Shown: positions 42,476 through 53,669 of the stretch, one piece after another
How the letters are laid out: each line of letters opens with the position of its first letter
Numbering within the stretch: the stretch's first letter is position 1
Assembly: GCA_963383645.1 (NCBI GenBank)
Contig: OY726559.1
Coordinates: 125,575,721 to 125,639,720 of the forward strand
Source: Muscardinus avellanarius
Taxonomy: Eukaryota > Chordata > Mammalia > Rodentia > Gliridae
Length of the DNA: 64,000 nt
Direction: 5' to 3'
Notes under the pieces: model-generated
The model's input: the letters and a program-made list of their open reading frames with translations, nothing else
Databases searched by the model: none
What the model was told of the DNA's origin: nothing
Translations under genes and position numbers: made by a program

Positions 42476-42624
42476 TGTGTCTTGTATTTTCCAGTGCCCG
42501 TGTGAATGTAATGTCATTATAACTTACATTCTGCCAGGTTTGGGAGCCTCCTAGAGCCCTGTGATAACTCAGCAACAAAGTCTTTTTGTTTAGAAGTCCC
42601 AGGTCCACTTGCTAGCTCACAGTA

Positions 42625-42830
42625 GTCGTAATGCCTGACACTTGTGGATTACTTCCTGGGGGCCTCATGCTTCTCTGAGCGCTCTATGCCCAGTACTTCA
42701 TGTAATCCCCACCCACAGCCCTGTGATGTGGGTCCTGCTGGTACCGAGTCTCACAGATGAGGAATCTGAGGTCAGGGAGGCTACTGACACCTCCGATCTT
42801 ACATGGAAGCCGCCATTGTCATCTTAAGAC
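42625..42830 (-). mobile_element. MIR SINE fragment
   Basis: TTCATGTAATCCCCACCCAC, GCCCTGTGATGTGGGTCCTG, TCACAGATGAGGAATCTGAG match the complement of MIR. Confidence 0.7.
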
Positions 42831-43986
42831 ATGATTTTGGAGCCTTGTTTTTGTTACAAATTGTTTAACAAGCTGTTGAACTTCCTACATTTGCTGAGAG
42901 AGTATGAGGGGAGGAAAAAATATCTCCCTTTGGGCTTAGCCATCTAACAATTCCAAAGCTCTGCCTTTCAGTTATATGCTACCTACCCATGCATATCAGC
43001 CTCCCTTCTGCTTCTCGGGTCTAAAGTAGAAACTATCAGTTGAGCAGCTGGGAATGTATCCCATGTCAGAAGCAACTGTGCTCTGGGGTCTTAAGCTCCC
43101 TGTAGAGCCCCCAGCTTCACGGGGAAAGCCCTGCCTCCTGGCTCTGCGCTGGGCCCTGCCTAGAGGGGCACATTCCCCTGCATTGCGGCGGCCTCTCTCC
43201 GATGCCCTTTTCCACACTCGCTCTTGGAGAGAAGGAAGCAGGGATCGTCTTGTTCCTCTGTATCTGGTGCCTGGCTGTGGCTCAGTGAATAACTGAAAGG
43301 TATTGGTCCTCCTGGCATCAGGGTGGTGGGTAGATAAATCAGCTTGCTTCTGCCCTGCCACTGCATTATGCAAATGAAACTTCTAAGAGGCCCAGAGAGG
43401 CTGCCAAGATCAACCAAATCTCTTTCTAGGATCTGTTGCTTTTGGTCGGAAAACAGGATTCTCTTGCCCGGTCTGGAACCACCCTGTTCACACCATGCCT
43501 TTTCATAGCCTTAGAGTAAGAGAATTTTGTGCCTCAAAGATTTCCATCAGTGATGAAATACGGAATGTGATATCACCATGGTCTTCACTCTACCTGTCCT
43601 CCTATGTGGCTTCAAGGAATTCAGGAAAAGTTGGAGATTTCATTTCTAAATATAATGATGTGGTACTAAGAGCAAAGCTTTGCTGATTAAAATACCCAAT
43701 AGTCTTTATCTTCCCCATCAAAATGAAGATCAGTTGTATCTTACAGGTCAGCAGCTATCATACAATTTCAGGTTAAATTAGGACTTGCTGACAATTTTTC
43801 AGAGATGTGTTGGGATAGCTATGGGATTATAATCTCAGCCAATTCCAACTGTTTTTCTAGTGTGAGCGATTTTTCTTTGGAATAGTTTATAATGCATCAC
43901 TCTCAAGCACCTTATCATCAGAAAGCAAGGTGCTTTAAACACTATCCCCATATGTCTTCAGCAAGCCCTACAATGGCATTATCTGC
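42831..43986. other. Intergenic, nothing recognised
   Basis: No repeat family or gene recognised. It includes a POU octamer ATGCAAAT at 43368-43375. Frames 42996-43417 overlap on both strands and show no domain. Confidence 0.4.
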
Positions 43987-43994
43987 TAATGGGA

Positions 43995-44028
<34 letters not shown>

Positions 44029-44259
44029 CTTTTTTTTTTTTTTTTTGGTGGTACTGGGGTGGAACCCAGAGGCTTTCTACCTCCGGGCTATACTCCCAAA
44101 CCTATTTTATACTTTATTTGGAAACAGGGTCTCACTAAGTTGCTGAGAGCGCCACTAAGTAGCTGAGGCTGGCTTTGAACCCGTGATTCTCCTGTCTCAG
44201 CCTCCCAAGCGTGGGGATTACAAGCGTGTGCCACCATGCCGGGCTTTAATGGGATTTCT
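43987..44259 (-). mobile_element. B1-dID SINE with 13-bp target-site duplication
   Basis: TAATGGGATTTCT occurs at 43987-43999 and 44247-44259, exact. Between them: a T-rich tail, then GGTACTGGGGTGGAACCCAG, GGGTCTCACTAAGTTGCTGA, GCCACCATGCCGGGC. A complete and clean copy. Confidence 0.96.
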
Positions 44260-44284
44260 AAGAGAGGACAACTTCAGGGTGGGT

Positions 44285-44480
44285 AGAATCATGCTTAACC
44301 TGACAAACTCACATGCATGCTTCAGGACCTAACTTAAATGGCGCCTCCTCTAAAGGAGCCTTCCCTGACTCCACCAAGCACAGCCTACTGACTCTTTTAC
44401 ATGTTCACCTATCACAGCACTTGCCATTTGCACCGTGGTGTATTTATCTCTCTCCCAGTGAACTACAAACTACTTAGTTA
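44285..44480 (+). mobile_element. L2 LINE 3' fragment
   Basis: AGGAGCCTTCCCTGACTCCA, ATCACAGCACTTGCCATTTG and GTATTTATCTCTCTCCCAGT match the familiar L2 3' region. Ancient and inactive. Confidence 0.7.
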
Positions 44481-45539
44481 TTTTCATGGTCTTAGTTTTT
44501 TGAGTGAAATAGTATTATGTATTCATGATAGAAAGAGGAGGAGATAGAGGAAAGGAGAAAAAGGAGAATAAAGGATCAGCTGAGACCTCCAGTATTTCTC
44601 AGAAGCGAACTCTCTCAATAGCGTATGTATGAGTGTGTACACCTTTCCAGATTTATCTACGCAAGTACAAAAATATTTATTTTTCTGAAAACAGCAATTC
44701 TCAATCACTGTAATGCTGTGGCATGAGCTAGAGCTAGGAATGTAGAAGGTGCTTGACTAGCATGCATTGACTGAGCTGGAACTATCATGGCTCCTGGTAT
44801 TTCAGTATTCTCATCCCAGGGATCTAGACAGTCCTTTAACTGATTCACTCTTTCTTCTCCTCCCCAATCTTCCCTACATCATATACTAGGGTGGTAAAAC
44901 TCAAAATTGTCGATTTCATCTCCTAGAAGCAAGAGCTCAGTAAAAATACAAGATTAATTCTCGGGGCTAAAATACACACCACTTTCAATTTTCTCTGTGG
45001 CTTCCTGCACTGATGGTTCCAATAGAGGATTAATTGTGTCTCTGAAAACTGGACTCATAATAAGGACTGTTTACCATAAACTCAAGAACAAAGATGCCTC
45101 TTGCTTAGGAGTACATACTAAGAACATTGTTGATACATTATTTGTATTTATCTTACTTTATTTTTTATTGGTGCACTATAGTCTCACATTATAAAGTGGA
45201 TTCTGTTGACAATGACATATATTCACTGTTATTTGTATTTAAAAGGTAGTCGTTCTGGGCTGGTACTGTCCTCTCAGTTTTTAATGTTTTGCCTTTTTTC
45301 TCCCTCATCATTATCCCCAACATAATCATAACTTTTCACAGAGGCATCTAATTTCTTAGCCTGGAAGCAGAAGAGAAACATTTTTCAAATTTTCCTGAGA
45401 TAGTCAGGGGGATTGTGGAATGTATATACTTAGATGAATTAAAGTCAGACCTTCTCTGGTTGGATGTGTGAGCTGCCCAGACAAAGATGAAGGTTAACAT
45501 AGTTTAAGGATGAAATATAGACCATCCTGTGCAAAACCA
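44481..45539. other. Intergenic, nothing recognised
   Basis: AT-rich. 44725-44775 (GAGCTAGAGCTAGGAATGTA, GCTTGACTAGCATGCATTG) may be a badly decayed ID element. No gene. Confidence 0.35.
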
Positions 45540-45800
45540 CTGTGTTACAGTTTAATTAAAAGAATTCATTAAAGTGGCGCCCCATCCAGGGTAATTAGTA
45601 TGCGTAATTTATGCATTGCCTAATACACAAGGGCAGTAGCCTGAATAATAAACTCAAGTTAACCTTAAGTGGAAGAGATTGAATGGTCAGATGTTTATTT
45701 AGCTCAGGTTTCCTCACGAGTTAAGGTTAAAGAGGTGAAATTCAGCTACAGTTAATTAATTAATTTCTCGGGTTTTCTTCATGAAAACCTTGTCTGCTCA
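45540..45800. promoter_or_regulatory. Candidate distal enhancer
   Basis: Repeat-free block with CAGTTTAATTAAAAGAATTC, GGGTAATTAGTATGCGTAAT, TTATGCATTGCC and AGTTAATTAATTAATTTC. Strong homeodomain/POU motif density, as in the blocks upstream of FOXB1. About 28 kb downstream of the gene. Confidence 0.4.
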
Positions 45801-46015
45801 ATTGGATAAAAATTTTGTCAAAGGCAGATGACACCTTTTTTTTTTCATCAGCAGTTTCATGACATGTCCTCTAGCAAGTTGGTTGCAATTTGAAAGAACA
45901 AATTTCCGGGAACTACAAAGCAAGAAAATAAGACCAACAAAACAAAACAAACTCAAGATATGGGCAGATTTGGAGTTTGTGCCTATAAAAAGAATAAAGC
46001 TAGGACAAAATTTTT

Positions 46016-46218
46016 GTGTGTGTGCTACTGGTGATTGAACCCAGGGGCATTCTACCTCTAAGCTACACTCCCAGCTTCCCCACCCCACCTTTTTCTTTTT
46101 TGAAACAGGACCTCCTTAAATTGCTGAGGCTGGCCTTGAATCTGCAATCTTCCTGCCTCAGCCTCCTAAGTGCTGGGATTATAGGTGTATTTATAGGTGT
46201 ATGCCATCATGCCTGACG
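46016..46218 (-). mobile_element. B1-dID SINE
   Basis: GCTACTGGTGATTGAACCCA, GAAACAGGACCTCCTTAAAT, GTATGCCATCATGCCTGAC. It contains a short internal duplication (TTATAGGTGTAT twice). Confidence 0.9.
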
Positions 46219-46263
46219 CTAAAGCAGATTTAAGGTGGATATCGTTGACATTATCAAAATGTT

Positions 46264-46480
46264 GGAACTGGGCATGGTGGCACATGCCTGTAATCCTACT
46301 ACTTGGAAGGCTGAAACAGGAGGATCACAGGTTTGAGGGCAACTTAGGCAACTTAGTGAGACTCTTATCAACCTAGTGAGACCCTATTTTAAAGACAAAA
46401 CATAAGAAAAGGCTGGAGAGTATACCTCAGAGGCAAAAAGCTCCTGGGTTCAATTCCCAGTACCACTAAAAAAAAAAAAA
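46264..46480 (+). mobile_element. B1-dID SINE
   Basis: GGGCATGGTGGCACATGCCT, CTAGTGAGACCCTATTT, GCTGGAGAGTATACCTCAGA, A13 tail. Complete but diverged. Confidence 0.9.
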
Positions 46481-46502
46481 GTTGGGACCAACTAGGATAA
46501 AG

Positions 46503-46504
<2 letters not shown>

Positions 46505-46546
<42 letters not shown>
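46505..46546 (+). repeat. (TG)n microsatellite
   Basis: About 21 perfect GT units. Confidence 0.97.
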
Positions 46547-46547
<1 letters not shown>

Positions 46548-46754
46548 CCTAATAGTGGGCTTAACATGTGTTTAGGAATTCATTCGTGTATTTGGGCTCC
46601 ATACATTTTCATTGACAGTGATGGCCAGCATCCACGCCTGGCATGTGTAAAACATGCCACACGTGTGAACCCGGGCTACGTGAGCTCTGTTTCTTCTTTC
46701 ATTAGAAAATCCTTCATCATGCCCCAATTCTGTGATGTAATTTCTGTAAAATTA

Positions 46755-46960
46755 AACTTGAAGAGTTCTAAACTACCCAGTTAATTGTATTCAGCTTTAA
46801 TTATAAAGACGTATTAATCAAGTCCTTTGGTGACGCACCTGGCACCTCAGGCAGGCGCTGTGACGGGAAGTGGGAGGCTCAGGGAGCTTATCGGTTCCTG
46901 TGAGCAGGCTAATTAGGTGAATTGCTACTGATTGATTGCTTTCTCGGTGGCTGCCTTTAG
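46755..46960. promoter_or_regulatory. Candidate distal enhancer
   Basis: CCAGTTAATTGTATTCAGC, TTTAATTATAAAGACGTATTA, CAGGCTAATTAGGTGAATTG and CTGATTGATTGC, with an embedded E-box-like CACCTG. Repeat-free, flanked by microsatellite and SINEs. Confidence 0.4.
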
Positions 46961-47226
46961 GTAGGAGTGCTGAAGTTTAGAAGCCATGCGAAGTCAGAAA
47001 TGACCAAATTTTATTTTATTTTTTTTTACTGGAATGATTGTAATAAAATCTATCAGTCACCTTACATTTATTGAGCAACAATTATGTGCAAGGCCCTGGA
47101 GCTTCCATATTGCATCTGAGTGTAAGACAGAGGTGTCCTCCTCTCTCTCCCACACCGACCTCCCGGACCTGTGGTTCAGTCGGGTAAGACCAAAGCGCAA
47201 GCAAATATGGACACAGAGCAGTGAAC
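46961..47226. other. Short intergenic stretch
   Basis: A MIR-like piece near 47065-47100 (TTGAGCAACAATTATGTGCA). No gene. Confidence 0.35.
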
Positions 47227-47359
47227 TCAGCCTCAGCAATTTAGCATGGCCCTTAACGATGTAGCAACACCCTGTTTCAAAATAAAAAAGCAAAGAGTGG
47301 AGGGTGTCGCTCAGAGGTAGAACATCCCTGGGTTTAATCCATAGTACCACAAAAAATAA
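47227..47359 (+). mobile_element. B1-dID SINE, 5'-truncated
   Basis: Begins at CTCAGCCTCAGCAATTTAGC in the left half, then CAACACCCTGTTTC and GGAGGGTGTCGCTCAGAGG, ending AGTACCACA. Confidence 0.88.
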
Positions 47360-48330
47360 CAGAGTGCTCCCACCTTTATGGAATTGCCTCTCCTTCACTC
47401 CACAGTGCTCAACTAGGCGGCCAGGCACCACCCACAGAGTGGGAGCAGGGCCACAGTTAGGCCAACCAGACCTCTCTTGCGCATGTGGACATTGAGTGCT
47501 AAGAGATGCACTGTGGAAAAGAAAGGCGTTTAGTTGACACTAAGTAACCCAAGGACTATCTCCAGAGGCCCGATGCGGTTCCCAGGCCATCACGTTTCCT
47601 TCCCACAAAGTGATTTTCAGCCCTTCTGCTTTATGACTTTTGCAATGTCTTGGCAAAATCCCATTTGGTATTTGCCAGATAAAGTTAGTTTCTGAGATAA
47701 GGATGCAAACCTTCCCAATGAGACAATGAACCATCCTGTAGTTCAGAGGCAAAAGAGCTTCCTTCTCATTGGAGCGCTGTGGAGGAGCGGTCAGGAGAGG
47801 GCATGGTGCATTGGATTCTGGTGTTGCTTCCTGAAAATCTGCTGTCTACTCATTGCTGCAGAGACGGCATATGCAACTTGAAGGGTACTCAACAAATACA
47901 ATTACATTTTGGATGGTGAAACTGAGGCTTACCTGAGGCCCCAGCATTGGCCAGTGGCAAAGCTGAGACTTCTGTCCTTGAAGCCTCCAGCTTGTGCCTT
48001 GGGTGAATCCCTGAGTTCCTATGGCTTTGGATTCCTGCGTGGTGCCTCCCCCACAGGGCTAGCCAAATACTTATAAAGGCTCCTGCTGTCAGCTGGAGCT
48101 CCACCTAAGATGGTGAGATCAGGAGAGGTGAAAAAGGAGGCTGGCAGTGGGCATGCCTGCAGGATCGGGACAGTGGGGAGGACTGCACAGTCTTGGGATG
48201 GAGTCACCGGGGAGGCTGGGACCAGCACGTGGAGGGTAGTGGAGAGTGATCCACCAATCCAGAGTGCTCAGTATTGGGGGATTGAGGTTGGAGATGGATG
48301 GTTTGAAGACCAAGAAAAGGAAGTGCTACT
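47360..48330. other. Intergenic with MIR remnant
   Basis: 47885-47975 (GGTGAAACTGAGGCTTACCT, GGCCAGTGGCAAAGCTGAGA) resembles an antisense MIR. The rest is unrecognised, with no gene. Confidence 0.4.
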
Positions 48331-49299
48331 TTGCAGAGAGTGAGCAGAGGAAGTGTCTTATCTTCTTATCTTCACGGTCAGGCATTTGCATGTACATCAG
48401 CCCATCCTAGAGCCAGAGGTCTGTGGCATCCCCACACTAGAGCTGAGAATCCTGACCAACGTCAGAGCAGAGAGCTCAGGAGCAGCCCAGCCTTCCTGAA
48501 TTCTACACACTGTCTTTGGTCTTCTGATTTTCTCTCCCATCTCTTCTGTGCTTCCTCTTCTCACCCACAATTCATTAGTTGGGAAGAAGATGTGTAAGTC
48601 CTGGTCTCACTGAATTAATATGTTATGTGACCTTGGAGTGATCATTGTATCTCTGAATTTTAAGTTTTTTTATTTGTACAATGATCTGACAGCTGACCTC
48701 TGAAATACTAAGATCTTGTTTAGGAAAAATCCTTGTATTTGCATAACTCTCTACCCTTAATATGCCAGCCCCCAGTGCTCCTTAGCTGCATCCTAAACCA
48801 TAGGAGGGACAGTTTTAGAGAGCTGGTTACACCACCCTAAAGGAAGCTCTTCCTCTTGTAGCTACTGCAGGAGTCTGAAAATAACCCAAAGGCACGATCC
48901 ACTGTAAGACCATAGTTTTGCTGATAAAATTAGGACCTTAGCTCTGTGTGATCTGAGTCTGCTTTTCTTATATGACAAAAAGATCTCTAATTAGCCTGAT
49001 GTTCTTTATGAGGGAGGAAACTGACCTTCTAGCTTTACCTTGCACCTTCTAGTTGCCTACTTCTCCTTAGAGACTAGAACACGTTAGCCCCGAAGATAAT
49101 GGACAAACAGGAAAGAGATAATAACCCAGAATTGGAGGTGGCAGCTTTGCATTCAATAACAACTACTAAGCACCTATTTGTATGACCACCTTGACAGAGG
49201 TGACCTCAGCCAATTCCAGACACAAGGCACCTTCACCCTAGGAGCTTCACTTTGAGCAAATTCACAGATTAATTTTGAGACATGTAATTCACTGACAGT
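48331..49299. other. Intergenic with MIR remnant
   Basis: 48600-48720 (TATGTGACCTTGGAGTGATC, CTCTGAATTTTAAGTTTTTT) resembles a sense MIR. Nothing else recognised. Confidence 0.4.
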
Positions 49300-49300
49300 G

Positions 49301-49339
<39 letters not shown>
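49300..49339 (+). repeat. (ATT)n microsatellite
   Basis: About 13 perfect ATT units. Confidence 0.96.
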
Positions 49340-49445
49340 GAAATAAGATTGTAAACAATGAATTCAGAGACTGTTTTTTCACTAGAATAGTGCCTGGTCC
49401 AAGGTAAAAATAAATATTTCTTGAATGTTCTTCATACAAGATTAT
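49340..49445 (+). mobile_element. L2 LINE 3' end
   Basis: AGAATAGTGCCTGGTCCAAG and AATAAATATTTCTTGAATG match the L2 3' terminus. Confidence 0.65.
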
Positions 49446-49559
49446 TAGGGGGAGGGAGGGTTGATATATCAGGAGAATACACTGTCTTCCTAGTTTGGAT
49501 GTGGAAACGATTTCCCCGGGCAGTTGGGTCCCACCATCACCAGACACACAGGTGAACAG

Positions 49560-49700
49560 CATTCCACCTCTTTCAGTGATCAACTGTAGGATCTGGACAG
49601 GTCACTAAATCTGAATCTCAGTTTGTTTCTTCATGCAAAATGAGGATAATGTAAGCAGGACTGTTGTGAGGAACACAGCAATCCTCTTTGAGGGCACCTA
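49560..49700 (+). mobile_element. MIR SINE fragment
   Basis: CTGAATCTCAGTTTGTTTCT, CAAAATGAGGATAATGTA and GGACTGTTGTGAGGAACA match the MIR core. Confidence 0.75.
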
Positions 49701-50037
49701 ATAACTGAAGGTTCTCATTTTCGTCTTCAGAGTTGAGCTGTCCAGTAAGATTGCCACCAGACACAGGTGGCTGTTGAGCCCTTGAAATGGGACCACTGCA
49801 ACTGAGGATTTAAATTGTAATTGTGTTTAATTCATTTAGATACACCTTTAAAACCAGAAGCAGCTAAAATCTTTTTCTTCTCTGAAACGCAACTTTGTCA
49901 AGTGGGTAAGATGACATTTCACTGTAACCATTGCAGTGCACGAGGTGTGATCATTATGGGGCAGGGTGTGCATCAGAATAATTTCTAGTATTGCACAGAA
50001 ACACATCCCTAATCCAGTTAGTGGGCCGACTGATTGT
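49701..50037. other. Intergenic, nothing recognised
   Basis: No feature seen. Confidence 0.35.
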
Positions 50038-50311
50038 GTTCAAATGACCTTCTTTCCTTCCTTCCTTCCTTCCTTCCTTCCTTCCTTCCTTCCTTCCTTC
50101 TCTCCTTCCTATGGTGCTGGGGATTGAACCTAGGGGCATTCTACCTTCGAGCTACACTCCAAGCCTATTTTATTTTTTATTTGGAATCAGGGTTTCATTA
50201 AGATGCTAAGAGCCTCACTGAGTTACTAAGGCTGGCTTTGAACCTGCGATCCTCCTGTCTCAGCCTCCCAAGTACTGGGATAGCAGGTGTATATCCCCAC
50301 AGTTCAAATGA
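50038..50311 (-). mobile_element. B1-dID SINE with (TTCC)n tail and 10-bp target-site duplication
   Basis: GTTCAAATGA at 50038-50047 and 50302-50311 flanks the element. A (CCTT)n run (50051-50110) is its tail in antisense, followed by GGTGCTGGGGATTGAACCTA, GGCTGGCTTTGAACCTGCGA and the left half. Confidence 0.93.
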
Positions 50312-50617
50312 TCATTTTTATGCAGGAATGTAACACTGTAATATATTTATTTGAACATTTTAGGTTTAGGTCACAGTGATTCCTACATAAGCCAATTAAG
50401 TCAAAATACTTTAATTATAATTCAATTAAATTATTCTTCTAGTTAAAAAAATAAATATGGACAACTTTTATATTTTAAAGTAAAGACATACTACTGACCT
50501 GGAATCAAGTGTAGATGCAGAAGTGAATTCAACCAGTACAGATAAGAATGAAAGACAACGTAGGCAATTGCAGTTGACTGCTGCAGGGCTGAATAAAAAA
50601 GCATTGGTTAAAAAAAA
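50312..50617. other. AT-rich intergenic
   Basis: Nothing recognised. Confidence 0.3.
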
Positions 50618-50828
50618 AAAAAGGATAATATTCTGGGTGTGGTGGCTCATGCTTATAATCCCAGCATTCGGAGGCTGAGACTGGAGGATCACAGTTCGTG
50701 GACAGCCTCAGCTACTTAGTGAGAACCTGTTTCAAAATAAAAATACAAATAGGGCAAGGGGTTTAGCTTGGAGGTCAAATGCCCCTGGGTTCCATCCCCA
50801 GACCCGCACACACACAAAAAGGATAATA
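50618..50828 (+). mobile_element. B1-dID SINE with 13-bp target-site duplication
   Basis: AAAAAGGATAATA at 50618-50630 and 50816-50828. SINE body 50631-50815, with the left end GGGTGTGGTGGCTCATGC and a CACACAC tail. Confidence 0.94.
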
Positions 50829-51290
50829 ATGAAAATGCAGCATATACACACAATGGAGTTTTGCTCAGCCATCAAGAAGAGCAAAATCAAGTCATTTGCG
50901 GGAAAATGGATGGAACCAGAGAATATTATGCTAAGTGAGACCCGTCAGTCATAGAACGTCAAGGGTCTTACATTTTCTCTCATATGCAGAAGCTGGAGAG
51001 AAAGGAGAAAACAAAAGGACGTTAGATAAATGAAGAGAGAGGCCAGTAGAAGGGTGGAAGGGGATTAGGAGAGGAAAGTGGGGCCGGAGAAAGAAGGCAT
51101 GATGAAGAAACAGACCCAGCAGTCTATGTCCATTATGAAGGCGCTACTACCCACCTCACTAACAGGTATGGGAGCAGGGGGCAGGGCGGGTCAGGAGAGA
51201 AATACGCCAATCACATGCATATTTGTATCCCTTTCAACCTCACTATGATGTACGCAAGGCACCATATTAAAAAGGGCTAATAAAATGAAC
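50829..51290 (+). mobile_element. 5'-truncated L1 (ORF2 end and 3' UTR)
   Basis: ACACAATGGAGTTTTGCTCA, GGGAAAATGGATGGAACCAG and ATTATGCTAAGTGAGACC (ORF2 C-terminus), followed by a purine-rich 3' UTR and CACCATATTAAAAAGGGCTA. Same general class as the L1 at 35.3 kb, inactive. Confidence 0.85.
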
Positions 51291-51296
51291 AATATT

Positions 51297-51493
51297 GCCA
51301 GGCATGCTGGCGCATGTTTGTAATCCCCGTGCTTGAGAGGCCAAGACAGGGGGATCGCACAGGTTCGAAGCCAGCCTCAGCTACTTAGGTCCTCTGCAAG
51401 TTAGTGAGACCCTGTTTCCAAATAAAGTATAAAATAGGTCTGGAAGTATAGCCAGGAGGTAGAAAGCCTCTGGGTTCCACTCCCAGCACCACC

Positions 51494-51520
<27 letters not shown>
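51297..51520 (+). mobile_element. B1-dID SINE with long A tail
   Basis: GCCAGGCATGCTGGCGCATG, TTAGTGAGACCCTGTTTCC, TCTGGAAGTATAGCCAGGAG, CCCAGCACCACC then A27. The long pure tail suggests a younger copy. Inserted at the 3' end of the preceding L1. Confidence 0.94.
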
Positions 51521-51524
<4 letters not shown>

Positions 51525-51682
51525 AGAGAGAGATAGTAAAATATTATTATTTCAATTACAGAAATTTTTAGAAAATTATGAGAAAAAACTAAAAGGTACT
51601 TTACAAAAAATGAAAATCTTGATTAAGCCACCAAACAAGTGACTATAGGATGTAAGACTAACAATGTCAAAGATCTATTGAT

Positions 51683-51916
51683 CAAAATGTGAAAAATTGC
51701 CAGGCGTGGTGGCGCACGCTTGTAATCCCCGCGCGCGTGGGAGGCAGAGACAGGAGGATCGCGCAGGTTCGAAGCCAGCTGCGCGCGCTGGCTTAGGAGA
51801 CCCTGTTTCCAAATAAAAATGTTAAAATAGGTCTGGGAGTGTAGCCTGGAAGTAGAAGGGCTTCCAGGAACCCCAGTACCACCAAAAAAACAAAAAAACC
51901 AAAATGTGAAAAATTG
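51683..51916 (+). mobile_element. B1-dID SINE with perfect 17-bp target-site duplication
   Basis: CAAAATGTGAAAAATTG flanks it at 51683-51699 and 51900-51916. The body has the left end GCCAGGCGTGGTGGCGCACG, but an unusual GCGCGCG expansion near 51730 and 51780 and a shortened middle. Confidence 0.95.
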
Positions 51917-52644
51917 ACAGCACTATTTTTCTTTACCATTAGATAAGCCATATAATAGGAGAGACGCTGCCCACTTAATACTCTGGATACATTTTGTCTC
52001 AATGGATCTCCAAATTTGCTTAGAAATATGGTTTATTCATGACCTAAAATTATAAAAATCAAACTCAATATGGAGATAGTTGCAAATTTTATAAATGTCA
52101 AAGTTTTACCTAAATATGAAAAACTTAGTTCCTACCAAGACAGGCAATGAACCAGATGTAGATCAAAATCTGGACTTGTCAGAGTTTTCAAATGAGGGAC
52201 TGATGTTTCTCTTACTGCTTCATTCCATTGTGTGATACATAACAAATATGTGTGCTAAGTATGTGCATAAAAAGCATCATGGGAATTCAGTTGCTAAAGT
52301 CACTCAGTGCGTGGTATTGTAAAGCACTAGCGTCTAGAAGTCTTGGATCTGTAGAAGAAAATGAATTTAATGATAGTGTGTTATTTACTCTCATGGTTTC
52401 TAGAGTTGAGGAAGAATCATGTAATTATTCACGGTACTGGTACAGTTCAAAATTTTCTTGAAATAAAAGAAAGTCTTGCCATCCATACCCAATAATTAAA
52501 GACAAAAAGTGTCAAAAATGTTTTGCATTTTCTCAGCTATATTTTTCAGAAATGCTCTAAACTTGAGTTCTATGGAAAGTACATAGACTGTTAATATTGA
52601 AACTTTTCATAACAAAAATGAACAACATTTTTAAAATTTTAAAA
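51917..52644. other. AT-rich intergenic
   Basis: No gene or repeat recognised. Confidence 0.35.
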
Positions 52645-52712
52645 ACCTGCTCTGTAGCTCAGTGGTAGAACTCCCCTAGTTTCAACCCCCGGTACACAAA
52701 CAAAAACAAAAC
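52645..52712 (+). mobile_element. ID-type SINE fragment
   Basis: CTGTAGCTCAGTGGTAGAAC and CCTAGTTTCAACCCCCGGTA retain A- and B-box-like motifs, followed by a CAAAAACAAAAC tail. Confidence 0.75.
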
Positions 52713-53200
52713 AAAAATCACACAACAACACAGTATTATTTTACACAGTTTCTGTGTGCCAGGAATTTGGGAGTGAGCGGCTTAGCTGGGTGGTTCTTTC
52801 TTAGGCTTTCTCATACAGTTAGAGTCACAGTGCAGCCATCGGAGGGATTGACTCGGACAGAGGATCTGCTTCCAAGATGGTGCATAACACTCTGGCCTGG
52901 TGCTGGTTGTTGGCAGGGGCTGCACCTTCTCACTCATGGACCTCACCACTTGGTTATTTGAGCCAAAGCAGGTGGTTTCCACACCGAGAGCAAGGCAAGA
53001 AAGTACTTTGGATGCTGAAATGTTTGTAAACTCTTCCTCAGAAGTCACACCCCATCATTTCTGTGCATGCTACTCAGCCCTGTCCAATGTTGGGAGTGGG
53101 GAGCATGGATACCAAGAGGTGAGGATCACTAGGAGTCATTGGAGGCTCAGCTCCACAAATATATATACCAAAATTGTATAATATTATGCATGGTGTAGGT
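52713..53200. other. Intergenic, nothing recognised
   Basis: Antiparallel frames at 52782-53048 (minus) and 52900-53181 (plus) have no recognised domain. Confidence 0.35.
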
Positions 53201-53425
53201 AACAAGTTTTTTTTTTTTTTTTTTTGGTGGTACTAGGAGTGGAACCCAGGGGCTTTTCTACCTGCACGCTATACTTCCAGACCTATTTTATACAGGGTCT
53301 CACTAAGTTGGTAAGAGCCTCACTAAGTAGCTGAGGCTGGCTTTGAACCTGCGCAATCCTTCTGTCTCAGCCTCCCAAGCGTGGGGATTACAAGGGTGCA
53401 CCACCATGCCTGGCAACAAGTTTTT
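53201..53425 (-). mobile_element. B1-dID SINE with target-site duplication
   Basis: AACAAGTTTTT at 53201-53211 and 53415-53425. The antisense dimer between has a T tail, GGTACTAGGAGTGGAACCCA and CCACCATGCCTGGC. Confidence 0.94.
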
Positions 53426-53660
53426 ACCTACTAGTCCATCATCATTACTTTGTGTGGGCATGTTTACACCACCGTTTTTAGTGGTTGCATAATATCTGAG
53501 CGTGTGAATATGCTAAGATTGATTTACTTCCATAGCTAGGAATGGTTAATAATTTAATTATTTATTTATCTTATAATCAGCACTGTGACGAACATCTTCA
53601 TCGATTTATGCATATATTGTACTCAAAATAAATTTAAAGGAAGGAAATACTCATGTCTAA
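53426..53660 (-). mobile_element. Probable old L1 fragment
   Basis: GTGGTTGCATAATATCTGAG, GGAATGGTTAATAATTTAAT and CAGCACTGTGACGAACATCT resemble the complement of decayed L1 ('GGTTGCATAATATTCCAT...'). The SINE above is inserted into its edge. Confidence 0.5.
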
Positions 53661-53669
53661 GCTAATTTA

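Noticed and set aside
45585..45602. GTGGCGCCCCATCCAGGG resembling a retroviral primer-binding site
   Set aside because: No LTR lies upstream at the required distance, there is no viral coding sequence, and the match breaks off after the first 8 bases. It sits in an enhancer-like block.
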